From Dimorphilus gyrociliatus (taxonomy: Eukaryota > Annelida > Polychaeta > Dinophilidae): DNA of 64,000 nt. The stretch covers positions 1,364,968 through 1,428,967 of the forward strand of contig CAJFCJ010000009.1 in NCBI GenBank assembly GCA_904063045.1. The letters are read 5' to 3'. The position numbers and the translations under genes are program-made. Each line of letters starts with the position of its first letter. Position 1 is the first letter of the stretch. Shown here in pieces: positions 47,880 through 59,550 of this stretch. A model generated the notes under the pieces. The model searched no databases, was not told the DNA's origin, and worked only from the letters and a program-made list of their open reading frames with translations.

Positions 47880-49595
47880 ATGCCATTAGTTTTGCTGTTT
47901 CTAAGTAATTATTCAATTTAATCAATACCATATATAATAAACATTAGAACGTTGGTTTTTTTATTAATTCAATATGTTCTTTTTTTCGATTCGAAGGCTT
48001 TCTTTTATCGTTCGGACTATCTACGAATAAGTGTAATGGAGGTGATGATAGTGGTAAGTCGCAAAAAAATACTTGTAATAGATAACTACATACACAAAGA
48101 TAAAAATAAGCTAGGTATTTGATAAAATGTATTATTATATATCTATATATATATTAGTATTTAACAAATCATTTCTCTATGTATATATATATATGTATAC
48201 TAGTATATTGTATAACACATAACTTTTTCTATCTATTCAGGTATTATTTGTTGTAATGGGATACCTTATAGAAAGTACCAAGGTCCTACGAATACGCTTA
48301 TCTATGACCAATGCTGCGTTTCGAAACCATACCTATCAGAAAAGCAAATTTGTTGCAAGGTTTTGAATGCTAGAAATCAGGTTGTTTACAAACTTCATAA
48401 GATCAAAACTCTTGCTAATATTACCCGTACACCAGAGTTTTGTTGTGGCCTAAAGTAAGTAACCTAAACTACTATAGCTTCCTCAGCTTAATATTTATTA
48501 TAATTGAATGGAATTCCGCTAGCTTTAGCAACAATGATAACTGCTTAATATACTATTACAACAGGTCAATGACCATACGAGTAAATTAAAAAAAACTAAC
48601 AATTAGATATGTTATACCTTGTTTTCTGTCGTTTTAGCAAATTTAATATGAACTATCAACGATGTGATTCTGGAAAAACTCTTTGGAAGAATGAACAACT
48701 CTGCAATGGTGTAATTTATGATATCAACAACGAGCTATGCTGCAATGGTAATGCTAATTATATAATTTCTTCTTGCATTAATTTGCATTTAAATTGTCCT
48801 TTCTCCTAAAAATTAGGAAGAATATATAGTACTAAAGAATATAGTAGTTGTTGCCACCAGACCCCATACAATATAATAGATAGTACGTGTTGTACCGATA
48901 GTAAGAAAGTTATAAGGAAACACAAAGACTATTCATGTTGTAGAGGAGCTCCAAATTTTTACATAAATAACACCTTTGAGGTATGTTGCAACGGGGAAAA
49001 GAGAATAAAAACTCCTGGAAAAGTTTGTTGCGGTAACAATCTCTATGATTCACTTAAGGGAATTTGCTGTAAAGATACCAACTTTATTGAATTTAGTAAT
49101 ATTAATTTGAAAAGACATTGGAGTTGTTGTCATACTGTACCGTATGATATGAGAACGTCAAAATGCTCAAGCAACAATCTTGAATATCAATCAATTAATA
49201 AAGTTCATAATAAATGGTTTCATTGCGGAAAATCAATTATCTATCATAAAGATTTATACATTTGTCATAAGGACGGAAAATACAAATACATCAAAAGGAG
49301 ATTGTCATTGAAAGAAACACAAGTATCTTTGTTCGTTGAGAATCTTTCAACAGTGAGGAAGAGAGGAAGATTTCTATTGTTGAATCTTCATTTAAAATCA
49401 AGTAGACACTTGCGAAGTCTTAATTTAAGGATGCCAAAAAATTTTAAATTATTTTTAAGCAATAAGTTCACTTCACAGCTGAACAATAAACTACATAAAG
49501 GTACCATATTTAAGATAAAGTTTCATTGTCTAAGATCTAAAGAGAGTAACTTTTATATACTTAATAATTTTTCCAATTGTATTTATTTCCTTTAA
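47880..49595 (+). CDS. Galaxin-like di-cysteine-rich secreted protein 2
   Basis: Exons 47880-47904, 47997-48053, 48241-48454, 48638-48747 and 48817-49595, phases consistent, 394 residues. The first two exons together make a clear signal peptide (MPLVLLFLSFLLSFGLSTN). About 12 Cys-Cys pairs follow (GIICCNGIPY, KQICCKV, NELCCNG, SCCHQTPYN, GKVCCGNNLYD and others), the galaxin-type repeat. After the last pair a C-terminal region of roughly 130 residues is basic and probably beta-rich, with GTIFKIKFHCL, which lines up with GRIFYIDTRCL in gene 1. The two genes are tandem paralogues in the same orientation, each with its own TATA-type promoter. Confidence 0.82.
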
Positions 49596-50008
49596 TGTCT
49601 ACTTAACTACTATAGAACAATTGTAAGTTTATACTTATATATACTGTAAATAAATTGTTTATACGTTGTTTAATTTTCTAGATGTGTTCTTTATGTTTAA
49701 CTGCCTACAGTTGTTGTTATTTAAGTCACTATCTAAATTTATATATACTTTTACTTTGTTTACATATCGTTTTTTCATAAAATAAAATTTATCTATATCT
49801 TCATTTTGGACTTTATTTTCTTTTTTCAGTAGATTCGACACTTGACCTTGACCTTTTACTGGGTATTTCCTTTCTCAAGACACTCTCTAATTCATTCTGC
49901 TATTCTCTTATAATTTAAAAGACTTTGCGATGGCTAATATTAATAATATTTACAGTAAGTTTTGTATTAAAATGAAATACTATATATTTCTAATAGGTGG
50001 AAATTAGA
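49596..50008. other. Spacer between galaxin-like gene 2 and PNPO
   Basis: AT-rich. A possible 5' untranslated exon of PNPO ends near 49953 (TTTACAGTAAG), and an acceptor-like TTCTAATAG precedes 49997. No coding gene. Confidence 0.4.
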
Positions 50009-50990
50009 ATGTTTACATTTTCCACCTTTAAATCAGGAATATCGTCTATTTTCGTACGAACTATTAATTTCGCAGGCATGAGAAAACCTTACGGTACTGG
50101 GGCTGAATCTTTTGACATTCGTGATTTACATGCTAAAGAACCTATTGGTCAATTCATGAATTGGTTTCAAAAAGCTGTCGATTCTAGTAGTAATTATGAA
50201 GCAAATGCCATGTCCCTAGCTACAACCACTAGGTAAAAAATTTCCGTTTAGATCTACAATTGAATGAGAAATAATTTTCATACACTTTTTACTTTTTAAG
50301 CGACGGAAAGCCTTCAGTTAGAATTGTATTGATGAAAGCATTTGATGAAAGAGGCCTACAATTTTTTACCAACTTTAATAGTAGAAAAGCAAAAGAATTG
50401 GTAAAATATTTATAACCGTTGAAAATTGTTATTTAAAGAAGAACGAATGAACTAGTAATTCATCGGTTCGTTTAATTTTTAGATTGAAAATCCTCATGCA
50501 TCGGTTGTTTTCCATTGGATTCATCGCGCTGACAATAATAAACTATGGTCAAGACAAGTGAGAATGGAAGGGATAGTTGAAAAGGTATCGTCACCGGAAG
50601 CAGATGCATATTTTAGTTCTAGACCAAAAGATAGCCAAATTGCTACACATATAAGTATAGAACAAAGCGCAGCAGTGGCTAATAGAGAAGAAATGTTAAA
50701 GACTAAAGAAGAGCTTTACGCAAAATTTGATAATGAAGCAGTGCCAAGGCCCTATTATTGGTAATTATTAGTTAATTGATAAAAATTCATTTTAAACTAT
50801 AAAATATTAATAATCTTCTTCTAGGGGAGGATTTCTTATTAAACCGCATACAATAGAATTCTGGCAAGGACAAACAAATAGATTACACGATAGAATAGTT
50901 TTCAAGAAAATGAAACCAGAAGATGTTCCTGATAAAGAACCATTCATTCAAGGCGAAAACGGATGGATAATTCAAAGATTAATTCCCTAA
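50009..50990 (+). CDS. PNPO: Pyridoxine/pyridoxamine 5'-phosphate oxidase
   Basis: Exons 50009-50232, 50301-50400, 50483-50760 and 50825-50990, phases consistent, 255 residues. The FMN-binding split-barrel motifs are present: [40 protein letters not shown], and [19 protein letters not shown] with SRPKDSQI. The C-terminal signature [16 protein letters not shown] is followed by the end GWIIQRLIP. The enzyme oxidises pyridoxine and pyridoxamine phosphates to pyridoxal 5'-phosphate with FMN and oxygen. The N-terminal 25 residues are hydrophobic and basic ([20 protein letters not shown]), compatible with a mitochondrial presequence, with an in-frame second Met at residue 24 that could give a cytosolic form. 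Confidence 0.96.
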
Positions 50991-51518
50991 ACATACTTAT
51001 GTTTTATGTAAGATAAACGAAACTAATTTGTTAGAAAATACGTACAAGATCTTATCATATAACTTTTTCATATAGAAATTAACTCTCTTTCATAAAAAAC
51101 AAAAGTTCCAGAGAACTGAATATTAGGGTCTGTAATAAATGTAAACAAATACTTGCACTCAGATTTGAGAACTTTACTTCCTGTTTCTTTTCTCAAAAAC
51201 CCCATATTTTAATATAGAATACAGGTTTCGCTTTTCTTTTTCCTTCCTTAAGATATTTAGATAGACAAATAGACAGTTATACTATATGTATAATATATTA
51301 GGATTATTAATAAATATACAGTATATAAAGTACGAATTAAAAAAATGTAATTTGAAAATGGCGATTTATTATCCGCTGATTTATCTCGCCATATTTTTAG
51401 CAACAACAAGTATAGAGTCTTAAAATATCAATCTAACCTTGGCACTGCTCAATTTCTTCAAGTACAAACTTACTAAATTGAAGTTTAATTTACAAGTAAC
51501 TAGATAAACTTAGAGAAA
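50991..51518. other. Spacer between PNPO and ALAD
   Basis: 528 nt, AT-rich; presumed PNPO 3' UTR and ALAD promoter. A short polypyrimidine tract and no recognisable gene. Confidence 0.4.
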
Positions 51519-52789
51519 ATGGAACCAGAAATTTTGCATAGCGGCTACTTCCATTCGCTTCTCCGGGATTGGAATTCACCTAATACTAACATAGGACCAG
51601 AACATGTGATTTACCCTGTATTTATAACGTATTATGGATTTTAATAAGAGATAGATGTTATAGATATTTAAAATATACTCTGTAATACAGGGATAACCCC
51701 GAAGGTCTGGAGGAAATAACTTCATTACCCAATCAATATCGAGTTGGTGTAAACAAGTTGAAAAAATACCTTGACACACCTGTAAAGAATGGCCTTCGTT
51801 CCGTAATACTATTTGGTGTTCCAAGTAATTTAGAAAAGAATGCTATTGGTACTCATGCTGATAGTTCTGAAAATCCTGTAATTAAAGCTATTCCTCTTCT
51901 AAAAAGCTGGTTCCCACATTTATTAATTATGTGTGATGTATGCTTATGCGCCTACACTGATCACGGACATTGCGGTATATAAAAATTACAAAACTATACT
52001 CTAAATTTTGTATGGTGGATCTCCATTTTCAACTATTTCTATATGTTTGTCTATCTCTTAGGTATTCTTGATTCGGACCAAACAATCAACAACGAAAAAA
52101 GTATCGAAAGACTTGCTCAAGTTGCACTCTCCTATGCCCAGGCTGGTTAGTGATAACCGAAACTCATTCGCCATAAGATAAATAATCTCTTTTTTTCTAC
52201 AATTTTATCAAGGTTGTCACGTAGTGGCACCATCTGACATGATGGATGGAAGGGTGGGAGCCATCAAAGCTAAACTTAGACAAGATAATTTAGCAAGCAA
52301 AGTTTCGATTTTGAGTTATAGTGCAAAGTTTGCGTCGTCTTTTTACGGACCATTCAGAGATGCCGCTAAATCAGCTCCGGGTTTCGGAGATCGACGATGC
52401 TATCAATTACCAGCAGGTAGTAGAGGTCTAGCTATGAGAGCGGTTGATAGAGACGTGAAAGAAGGTGCTGATATGCTTATGGTCAAACCGGGACTAGCAT
52501 ATCTGGATATAGTCCGACAAACCAAAGATAAAGTAAGTAATTATAAAAAATTTAGAGTAAATTGTCTTATCTAATTTTTATTTAATTGTTTCATTTTTAG
52601 TATCTAGAATATCCGCTGGCTATTTACCAAGTTTCAGGCGAGTACGCTATGATGTGGCATGGTGCTAAAGGAGGAGCTTTTGATCTTAAGAGTATCGTGT
52701 TTGAAACGCTAATGTCTATGAGGAGGGCCGGTGCGGATATGATATTAACCTATTTTGCGCCAAATATTCTTGAATGGCTGAAAAAATAA
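51519..52789 (+). CDS. ALAD: Delta-aminolevulinic acid dehydratase (porphobilinogen synthase)
   Basis: Exons 51519-51628, 51691-51974, 52062-52145, 52213-52532 and 52601-52789, phases consistent, 328 residues (human 330). The zinc-binding triple cysteine is present in [14 protein letters not shown], so it is the zinc-dependent animal form. The Schiff-base lysines are in LSYSAKFAS and [10 protein letters not shown], and the N-terminus [10 protein letters not shown] matches the family start. It condenses two 5-aminolevulinate molecules to porphobilinogen in haem synthesis. The stop codon TAA is embedded in AATAAATTTATT, so the plus-strand polyadenylation signal overlaps the stop, giving an extremely short 3' UTR. 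It is convergent with GNL1, 29 nt between stops. Confidence 0.97.
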
Positions 52790-52796
52790 ATTTATT
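52785..52796. terminator. Palindromic polyadenylation signal shared by ALAD and GNL1
   Basis: AATAAATTTATT is a perfect palindrome, an AATAAA on each strand. On the plus strand it overlaps the ALAD stop (52787-52789); on the minus strand it lies 23 nt after the GNL1 stop (52819-52821). Confidence 0.65.
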
Positions 52797-52818
52797 TTCT
52801 GATCTTTTAAAAGTTGAA

Positions 52819-54988
52819 TCAATCGTCTTGTAAAACACTAAATGGATTTTTTGTGAGTTTCATTGCACATAAATTTTCTTCCCCATCTTGATTTTCAACT
52901 TCATCTTCTTCATCCTCATCTCCATCTTCATAGTCTCTTTCCGCATCTTCACTATTATCTTCATCATCTTCAGGTAGACTTAGCGTATTTCTTTTAGAAT
53001 GCTCTTCTTGTTGCTGATCTATAGATTGCGCTTCTGGATCATTTTCCCAAACAGATTTGTTAGCTGTATAATTTGGTGGTCTGAAAGCTAGGCATATTCG
53101 TCCTTCAACTGCTAGTCGTAATATATGATTAGCTGCTCTATAAACATCTCGCCTTGCTGCTTTTGCAGTTAAAAATCCCTTCTTAGCAGCCCAAGCTAAA
53201 AATTACATAGTATATTTAAAGAGTTAGATAGTTTTTATAGAAATTAATTTATAATAAATCTACCATCGCAAACGTCCCATGCACTCCATTCGTTACAATT
53301 TTCATCATCACTTGGATGTTTTAGTTTTAATATTTTGGTTAGGTCCAATCTCTCAGAGAGAAAACCGACGGAGCTGTACGGTTCACGAACTTGGGCTATA
53401 GGATAGATTCCTGACAGAATCTGAATAGGAGAAAATTGGTTAATATAATAAAAGATTTAAAGATTTAAGATAAAAGTAGCTTGAATAAAACCAACTTGTA
53501 ATGACTTATCTGTTAAAGAAGGGAAGACTAAGCCAGGACAATCGCATAGTTTAACAGTTTTTGTAAGATAAATGGTTTGAAAATGTTTTGTATGACCAGG
53601 AGTTTTTGAGACACTGACAACCTAAAATTTATTTTTAATTAGATATAGAGAAACAATACTAAATTATACAAAAAAAAAGACAAAACTCACCTTTTTTCCC
53701 ACTAAACCGTTCATTAGGGAAGATTTTCCAACGTTTGGATAACCGCAGCAACCGATAGTCAACATACCGCCTTTGAACCGCTCTCCAGTATCGATGATTT
53801 CCTCTTCTACACGAATTTCAGCAGCGTCCTCCTCTTCGTTGTCACTGCCTTCGTTGACAATTTGAATTTCAATACGTCTTTTCCACGACGACAAATCTAC
53901 CTTATCTTGAACAATTTCCTGGCATATTTGTAAAAGTTTAGACGCCCCAACACCAAATCCGCGTTTCTTTAGCTTTCTCTTCTTAAAGACAGCTGTTTTT
54001 TTTTGGAAAAATAATTATTATATAGTGAAGTTTGTAAATGTTGAAATAGAAGATTTTTTACATCGTTTTGAATCGATTTCTATCTCTTCTCGATCTTTTG
54101 GATATGAAGTGAAGCAAACAATTTTCAATTTCGGGAATTTTATTTGAAAATATCTTTTCCAAGCTATAACTAATGACGATTGAACTAAATCTATCTTGTT
54201 TAGAACAAGAATTACTTCTTTTTGTAAATCTTTTGTTATATGATCGTAGAGAGCAGGTGAAAAATGAAGAGCTGGATGACGTATATCTGTAATAATTAGT
54301 ATAATGTCTGACATAGCAAGAACTCTCCACAATTGTCGCCATGTCTCTAAATTTAGTTCTACAAAACTTAAGTTGTCAGATTTGTAAGTTTCGAAAAGTC
54401 GATCTAAATATTCCTGAAAATATTTCTCTTCTTGTCTTTCCACTATTTCTTTAGTCATTTTATAGTTCCAGGAAGGACGTTTCGGTAAATCTAAAGCTGA
54501 ACCAGGTTCAAATATCAAATTAACGTCAAGTTCTAAAGATTCCTCTGGAAGGACTTTGAACGGTATTCTTGCTTTTTTCTTACGATCTTCTATATCTTGG
54601 TCAGAGTCCTTAACAAAGTGTAGTCGATATCTATAATGAAATTTGAATATATCTTTGATAAATGGGTTCTTTGTATAACCTCACCGATTAGGGTCATAAT
54701 GTCCATTCTTATTTTTGCCAGGTTGTTGATTAATCTTTTTTACATTAACAGTTGTGTCAGCAACTTGTGGACACTTCTTCTGTGAGCTATGCGATCTTGA
54801 GCGTCTTCCAACGATTGGCATACCTTAAATAAGAGAATTTTGCTAATATCTTCAGTAGTCTTGCAATTACTAATGAACAAACCCTCCTCATCAACTTGGT
54901 CAAACCGACCTCTGTTTCTTTCACGTTTTTCTTGTAATTGTTTTTTCTTTTGCTTTGCACTAAAAGGTGTCTTACGATGACCAGGCAT
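52819..54988 (-). CDS. GNL1: GNL1-type circularly permuted GTPase
   Basis: Exons 54988-54824, 54779-54685, 54630-54062, 53992-53691, 53621-53496, 53420-53264 and 53195-52819, phases consistent, 596 residues. The N-terminus MPGHRKTPFSAKQKKKQLQ and GHYDPNRYRLHF match GNL1. GTPase motifs come in permuted order: G4 NKID (VLVLNKIDL) and the G5 region first, then G1 GYPNVGKSS, and G3 DCPG. The C-terminus is very acidic (EDDEDNSEDAERDYEDGDED) as in the vertebrate protein. YlqF/YawG-family GTPases act in ribosome biogenesis, mostly in the nucleolus. The first intron is only 44 nt (54780-54823), and one intron uses a GTTGGT donor. Confidence 0.95.
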
Positions 54989-55834
54989 CTTTGCAGACAG
55001 TTCAAGTAAATTATTCTTATAAATTAAATAAGAGCATAAAATTATGAAATAGTGAAACTGTTTTTATGCAATACATGCTCCGCACGAATTTTTAAATGAG
55101 ACAGAGGGCCCTAGTCTACATCCGGACAAAATAATTAGACAGTTCTAAAACTATAATAAAGCAATTATAAAATCATTTTGCCTATTCAAAAATGAGTTTA
55201 TATACAAGAAAAATGTTAATCAAAGCAAAATATATTAAAATTCGAAGCTTTTATAAAGTTATATTAAAGAAGAATGAAGCATATTTTCGATCAAAAAGAA
55301 TGTCAATGGTACTATTATTTTAGGATTTATAATTTTAAACAATGTCCAGAGAAAATGAAGTAAAAAACTGTTAAATTTTAATTTTAGTCCATCTTGCATT
55401 TTCAACTTTTATAAGTTAGCTGTCTTTCTTTTTTATCAAAAAAGTTCAAATGTTTGACAGATATTTTAAATTTTATTCTTAATATTTTCATAAAAATGTT
55501 ACACATTTTTAAAGTAGATTTTTCTTAAGAAAATTAAATAAAAGATTCAATTAATTTTAACTTAATTTTAAAGGTTTGTAGAGGTTTTATTTTAATCAGT
55601 TTTATAAAGTAAATTTAAAGCAACACAATTGTTTAAAGTGGTATATTTAGCCTTATTTTTGTTTATTTATTAACTTGAATATGCGAATGGGGTAGATTAA
55701 TAGAATTTAGAACGTTATACACATCCATTTACGAAAATAACGTTCTGAATGTCTGGTCCCTGGTGTGAATCCATAATGTTTGGCCAGCAGGTGTCCGATA
55801 TCCTGGGTTAAGTATCATAAGCCTAATCAATAGA
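54989..55834. promoter_or_regulatory. Divergent region, GNL1 / MED6
   Basis: 846 nt of AT-rich sequence between two divergent start codons. No motif stands out and no other gene is recognised. Confidence 0.4.
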
Positions 55835-56899
55835 ATGACTTCTACAGATAAATGTAAGAATTGTAATTATTCATATTAACATGTTTTGTTAGCTTTTAAT
55901 CTAATAATGAAAATATGGTACTGGATTTGTATTATTTGATTATGATTCACACATAAAACTGCTTAATTCATTTTATCGCTCAATTTTTTCAGCAACGGAA
56001 AAGCATCTCCATATGATGTGGAGAGATAGTGCTTGGATACCAATGCTAAATCCCTCAAATATTTTGGAATATTTTGCAAACAGTCCTTTCTACGATCGAG
56101 AATGTAATAACGAAATAATAAAGATGCAGAGGCTAAATCCAGACCAACTTCTGAATATGACCGGAATAGAATATTTTTTGTTACACATTCAGGCACCCAT
56201 TCTTTACGTTATCCGAAAGGGTAATAGGCAGTCTTCATCTCACAGTAAGTCTTCCAATCTTTATAATTTATCAGTAAAACAAGTCTTTTATAGTTAATAC
56301 TATATGCGACTACTACATCATAAACGGTTCAGTGTATCAAGCTCCCGACTTGTGTTCAATAGTTAATTCAAGATTGGTAAGTTATCCTTTAAATTTAGTC
56401 TTCCTTAATCAAAATCCATATTATTCCATTACAGTTGAATTCAACGCACAGCTTGTTATCAGCATTTGAAGAAGGTATGTATACTTTTAATAGAAAATTG
56501 AAATATTGCAGAATATATTATTTTTGTTTTACAACCAGTAAAATCATATTCTCGTTATCATCCGTCTGTGGGATATTGGTGGCAATTTAAAAATGACACA
56601 AGCCAGTCATTAAAGAAAAAATTAGCTAAAAATAATGACCCAGTTGGATCTTTTTTTCAAAGACAAAAAGTAGACGCCTTACTGACTGAACACGCCAAAA
56701 AATTCCCTATTAAAGCTAGATCTCAGAATGAAAATATTCAAAATGATACAGCTCAGATTGACAAGAAAAGTCAAGGTTTGCGTAAAGCTGTTGTATTTGT
56801 TAACTTAATAATTTTTCAAACTTTTTAGATCATGGTAAACCGCAAACTAGTGATCCCTCAATGCCACCCCCTGGTAAGAAACCGAAAATAGCCCATTAA
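55835..56899 (+). CDS. MED6: Mediator complex subunit 6
   Basis: Exons 55835-55853 (MTSTDK, 19 nt), 55993-56244, 56294-56376, 56435-56474, 56539-56775 and 56829-56899, phases consistent, 233 residues. Family motifs: WRDSAWIPMLNPSNILEYF, NSPFYDRECNNEIIKMQRL, GIEYFLLHIQAPILYVIRK, CDYYIINGSVYQAPDLCSIV and YWWQFK, then FQRQKVDALL near the C-terminus. It is a head-module subunit linking transcription factors to RNA polymerase II. The tiny first exon was chosen because its GTAAGA donor and phase 1 fit exactly. The C-terminal tail beyond the core (PGKKPKIAH end) is basic. Confidence 0.95.
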
Positions 56900-57198
56900 T
56901 AAGCTACACCTTAGAATAGGCTATTTGAACAACTTAAACATCTCAAGTGTGAAAGTGAAAAAAAAGATTTTGTATTGTGACATTTGTTAATGTAAATTCA
57001 ATGGCTGTTTTTAAGTTTCTGTTGATTTTATTTATTTTATTCAAAACAAAACTTAAAATTTTAACTCAATCACATGCAATTTTATCTACACTATTTCATT
57101 GACGGTACATTACAGTACTAACAAAAAATTAAAAATAATAACTGTATTCGTAAATATATCTACCTGTCACCGCTGCAAGCATAAAACGATTATGTCGT

Positions 57199-57257
57199 GT
57201 CGCCAACTTAAGTTGGGGGCAGTAAAGCCCAACAGTGTAATAGATTCACACTGTGAC
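57199..57257. repeat. Conserved stem-loop element, copy 1
   Basis: Begins GTCGCC and contains GTTGGGGGCAGTAAAGCCCA, where GTTGGG can pair with CCCAAC; then AGTGT can pair with ACACT, and it ends ACTGTGAC. Copy 2 is at 57396. Confidence 0.5.
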
Positions 57258-57395
57258 TCATTAATTTATGAGTACTTACGTTTTGGAAATAAAATTATCT
57301 TGCATTCAAGTAGGTACATAAGTAAAGTCACTTACATTAGGGGAAAGTCATAACGAAAAATCCTGTAAACGAGTTTTCAATAGACAATAAATAGC

Positions 57396-57450
57396 GTCGC
57401 CTAGTCTTTCTGACTGGGGGCAGAACCCAACAATGCTTTAACACTGTGAC
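57396..57450. repeat. Conserved stem-loop element, copy 2
   Basis: Begins GTCGCC, contains CTGGGGGCAGAACCCAACA, where TGGG can pair with CCCA around a GGCAGAA loop, and ends ACACTGTGAC. It shares the order of blocks with copy 1 but the connecting bases differ. Confidence 0.5.
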
Positions 57451-57695
57451 GCTTTAAGTGTACCCACCTTATTCTGTTTAATAGCTTTTTACTACTTACT
57501 TCATTACATTGCAGCGGCAACGATAATAAGATATGCATATATTTATATATATATATATATGAATCTGTTTCAACAGAGTATATACATACATAAATATAGA
57601 CATTTTATATAAATATAAATGTGTATAAATATTAGTCAATGCATACATTTTTTATATATATATTTTTTAACGCAACTATCTACACAATTTTTTCT

Positions 57696-59550
57696 TTAAA
57701 AACCTCCAAGAGGTGGTCTCATCATACCTGGGGGAGGTGGCATTCCCATCATACCCATCATGGGTGGAGGAGCTGCTGGAACTGGTGGAGCAGAGATTGT
57801 TACAGCTCCTTTTGTTTTATAACGAGGCATACGAAACCGAAGTTCCTCCTGTAAAAATATTATTTAATAATATTTCAAAAATTTTTTTAGGTTTATTATT
57901 ATTTTACTTACAAGACTCAAGTCTTCTTCCGGATGAATGAGGATAACATTTAAGCCAGAACTCGATTCTGGTTTCTTAATAAGAGGGGCAGGAGAGGAAA
58001 TTATTCCTGGCTGAGACGTTGTATGTGTGCCGTAGGCAGGGAAAGTTGGCTTAGCTAGTATAGGAGGAGCCTGTTCAAAAAATATCTCTAATTTAAAAAT
58101 TGTCTTGTAAAGCAATCGATCGCTTAATTTCATTTTATAAGGGTAAGAAATTCTACATAGATTCTTGACTTCTTGGACCTACAATTTCCATCTTTTTAAA
58201 TCAAGCACACATTAATGCTTACCCAAAGTAACTCAATGTTATACATTAATTGCAAACTGTAGGTGATTCATTTGACGTTGAAAAAGAGCTGGCAAATTTG
58301 CATAATTATGTATGCATACAAATATACATGTATGTATGTAATACATTTATGAAGTTTACATTTTACAATAAAAAACTCACTGCGAACCTTTGCGCAAAAT
58401 AATTTTAATACTGGACGTCTAGAAGGAACGTTCAACGATCAAAAATGTCGTAAGAAAAGAGATACCTACCGCATTAGCGGCTGGAAATAACGGTTTTGGA
58501 GGTGCACTTATTACACCATTTGTCTGACTTTGCACCGGTGCTGACATAGGTGGAGGCCTTGGCAACATTCCTGCCATTGGGACTGGACCCAAGCTGCGAA
58601 ATAATAAGTTATTTAAATACTTAATCAATACTCAACCATAACTTTATCGTAACTTACGATGGCATTGGACCCATCGGAGGTCGTGGAAAACCCATTGGAG
58701 GCATACCCATTGGTGGCGGTGCTGCTGCTGCTGCGCCTAACAATGGTGGTGGAATTCCAGGCGGAACAGCTTGTGGTGCAATTGGTGGTGTTACTGTCGG
58801 AGGCCGAGTGGTCGGAACTGCCTGCGTTTCAGACCCTTAAAATAAAAATATAAAAATTAGTAACAGTTTAAAGGCATTGGTCAGAAAACAAAAAAGTATT
58901 ATATCAGAGTCGGATTGAAAGTTTTCATTCCTTAGTCAAAGTGAGCTGAGAAAGTTCATCATGATATATAGCAAACAACTATGATCGAGTTATACATACC
59001 CAACTTATTTCGTTCATGGGCTATCAGGTCACCTTCTGGAATACCTTCCATGCCGTAAATTTCTAATTCAGTATCTGATCTGCCTGGTAGTGAATTGGGT
59101 ACCTTGTCTATTTTTTCTTTATGGACCTGCATACAGTGAATTGATAGACCCGGTGCCGTAAAGAGTCGTTTGTGGCAAATATGGCATTTAAAATGCTTAG
59201 CTTTCTGATGCTGAACAAGAATTTTTTCATCTTCGAATTCTCTATTACAATACCTTAATATATGTTAAGGAAAATACATTATAGAATACCACGTCAATTC
59301 ACGTGGTCCTGCTTTCTTTCATATAAACGATCTTTTTGATACTTTTTTATCAAATATCTTTAACAAAGTCTTATCTAAGTTTATTAATTTACTTTTCTGC
59401 TAGAGAAAGCAAGAAAATCTTCATAAATTTCCTAGAGGAACATGCTAATTTTGCTACATTACATCAGCTAATTTCTAGTCACAAAAATGACTGTTTTTAA
59501 AAAGGATACCAGCACCAGGGTTTCAATTGCTTCTTCCTTTTTCTACCCAT
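57696..59550 (-). CDS. ZNF207: ZNF207/BuGZ spindle-assembly zinc-finger protein
   Basis: Exons 59550-59510, 59253-59000, 58835-58658, 58593-58470, 58070-57912 and 57848-57696, phases consistent, 302 residues. The N-terminus [20 protein letters not shown] begins two C2H2-type fingers (WCWYC...[15 protein letters not shown]...HCMQVH). A long Pro/Met/Gly-rich low-complexity region follows. Near the C-terminus is a GLEBS motif ([15 protein letters not shown]), the BUB3-binding element of BuGZ. The vertebrate protein binds microtubules and BUB3 and aids kinetochore function; the low-complexity part drives coacervation. The promoter has GGCGCCAAA at 59649-59657, which is E2F-like and fits a mitotic gene. 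Confidence 0.94.
59288..59307. repeat. Inverted repeat in ZNF207 intron 1
   Basis: ACCACGT and ACGTGGT are exact 7-bp arms around a CAATTC loop. Each arm contains an ACGT core. No function inferred. Confidence 0.5.

Larger units (their letters stand above)
56900..57695. other. Convergent spacer, MED6 / ZNF207, with paired motif
   Basis: Between two 3' ends. It holds two copies of a roughly 55-59 nt conserved element (57199-57257 and 57396-57450, listed separately) and a TA repeat near 57540-57560. No coding gene. Confidence 0.55.

Noticed and set aside
51576-51824. Minus-strand ORF across the ALAD first intron
   Set aside because: It overlaps well-supported ALAD exons and has no homology.
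57639-57940. Plus-strand ORFs opposite ZNF207
   Set aside because: Antisense shadows of the Pro/Met/Gly-rich coding region.
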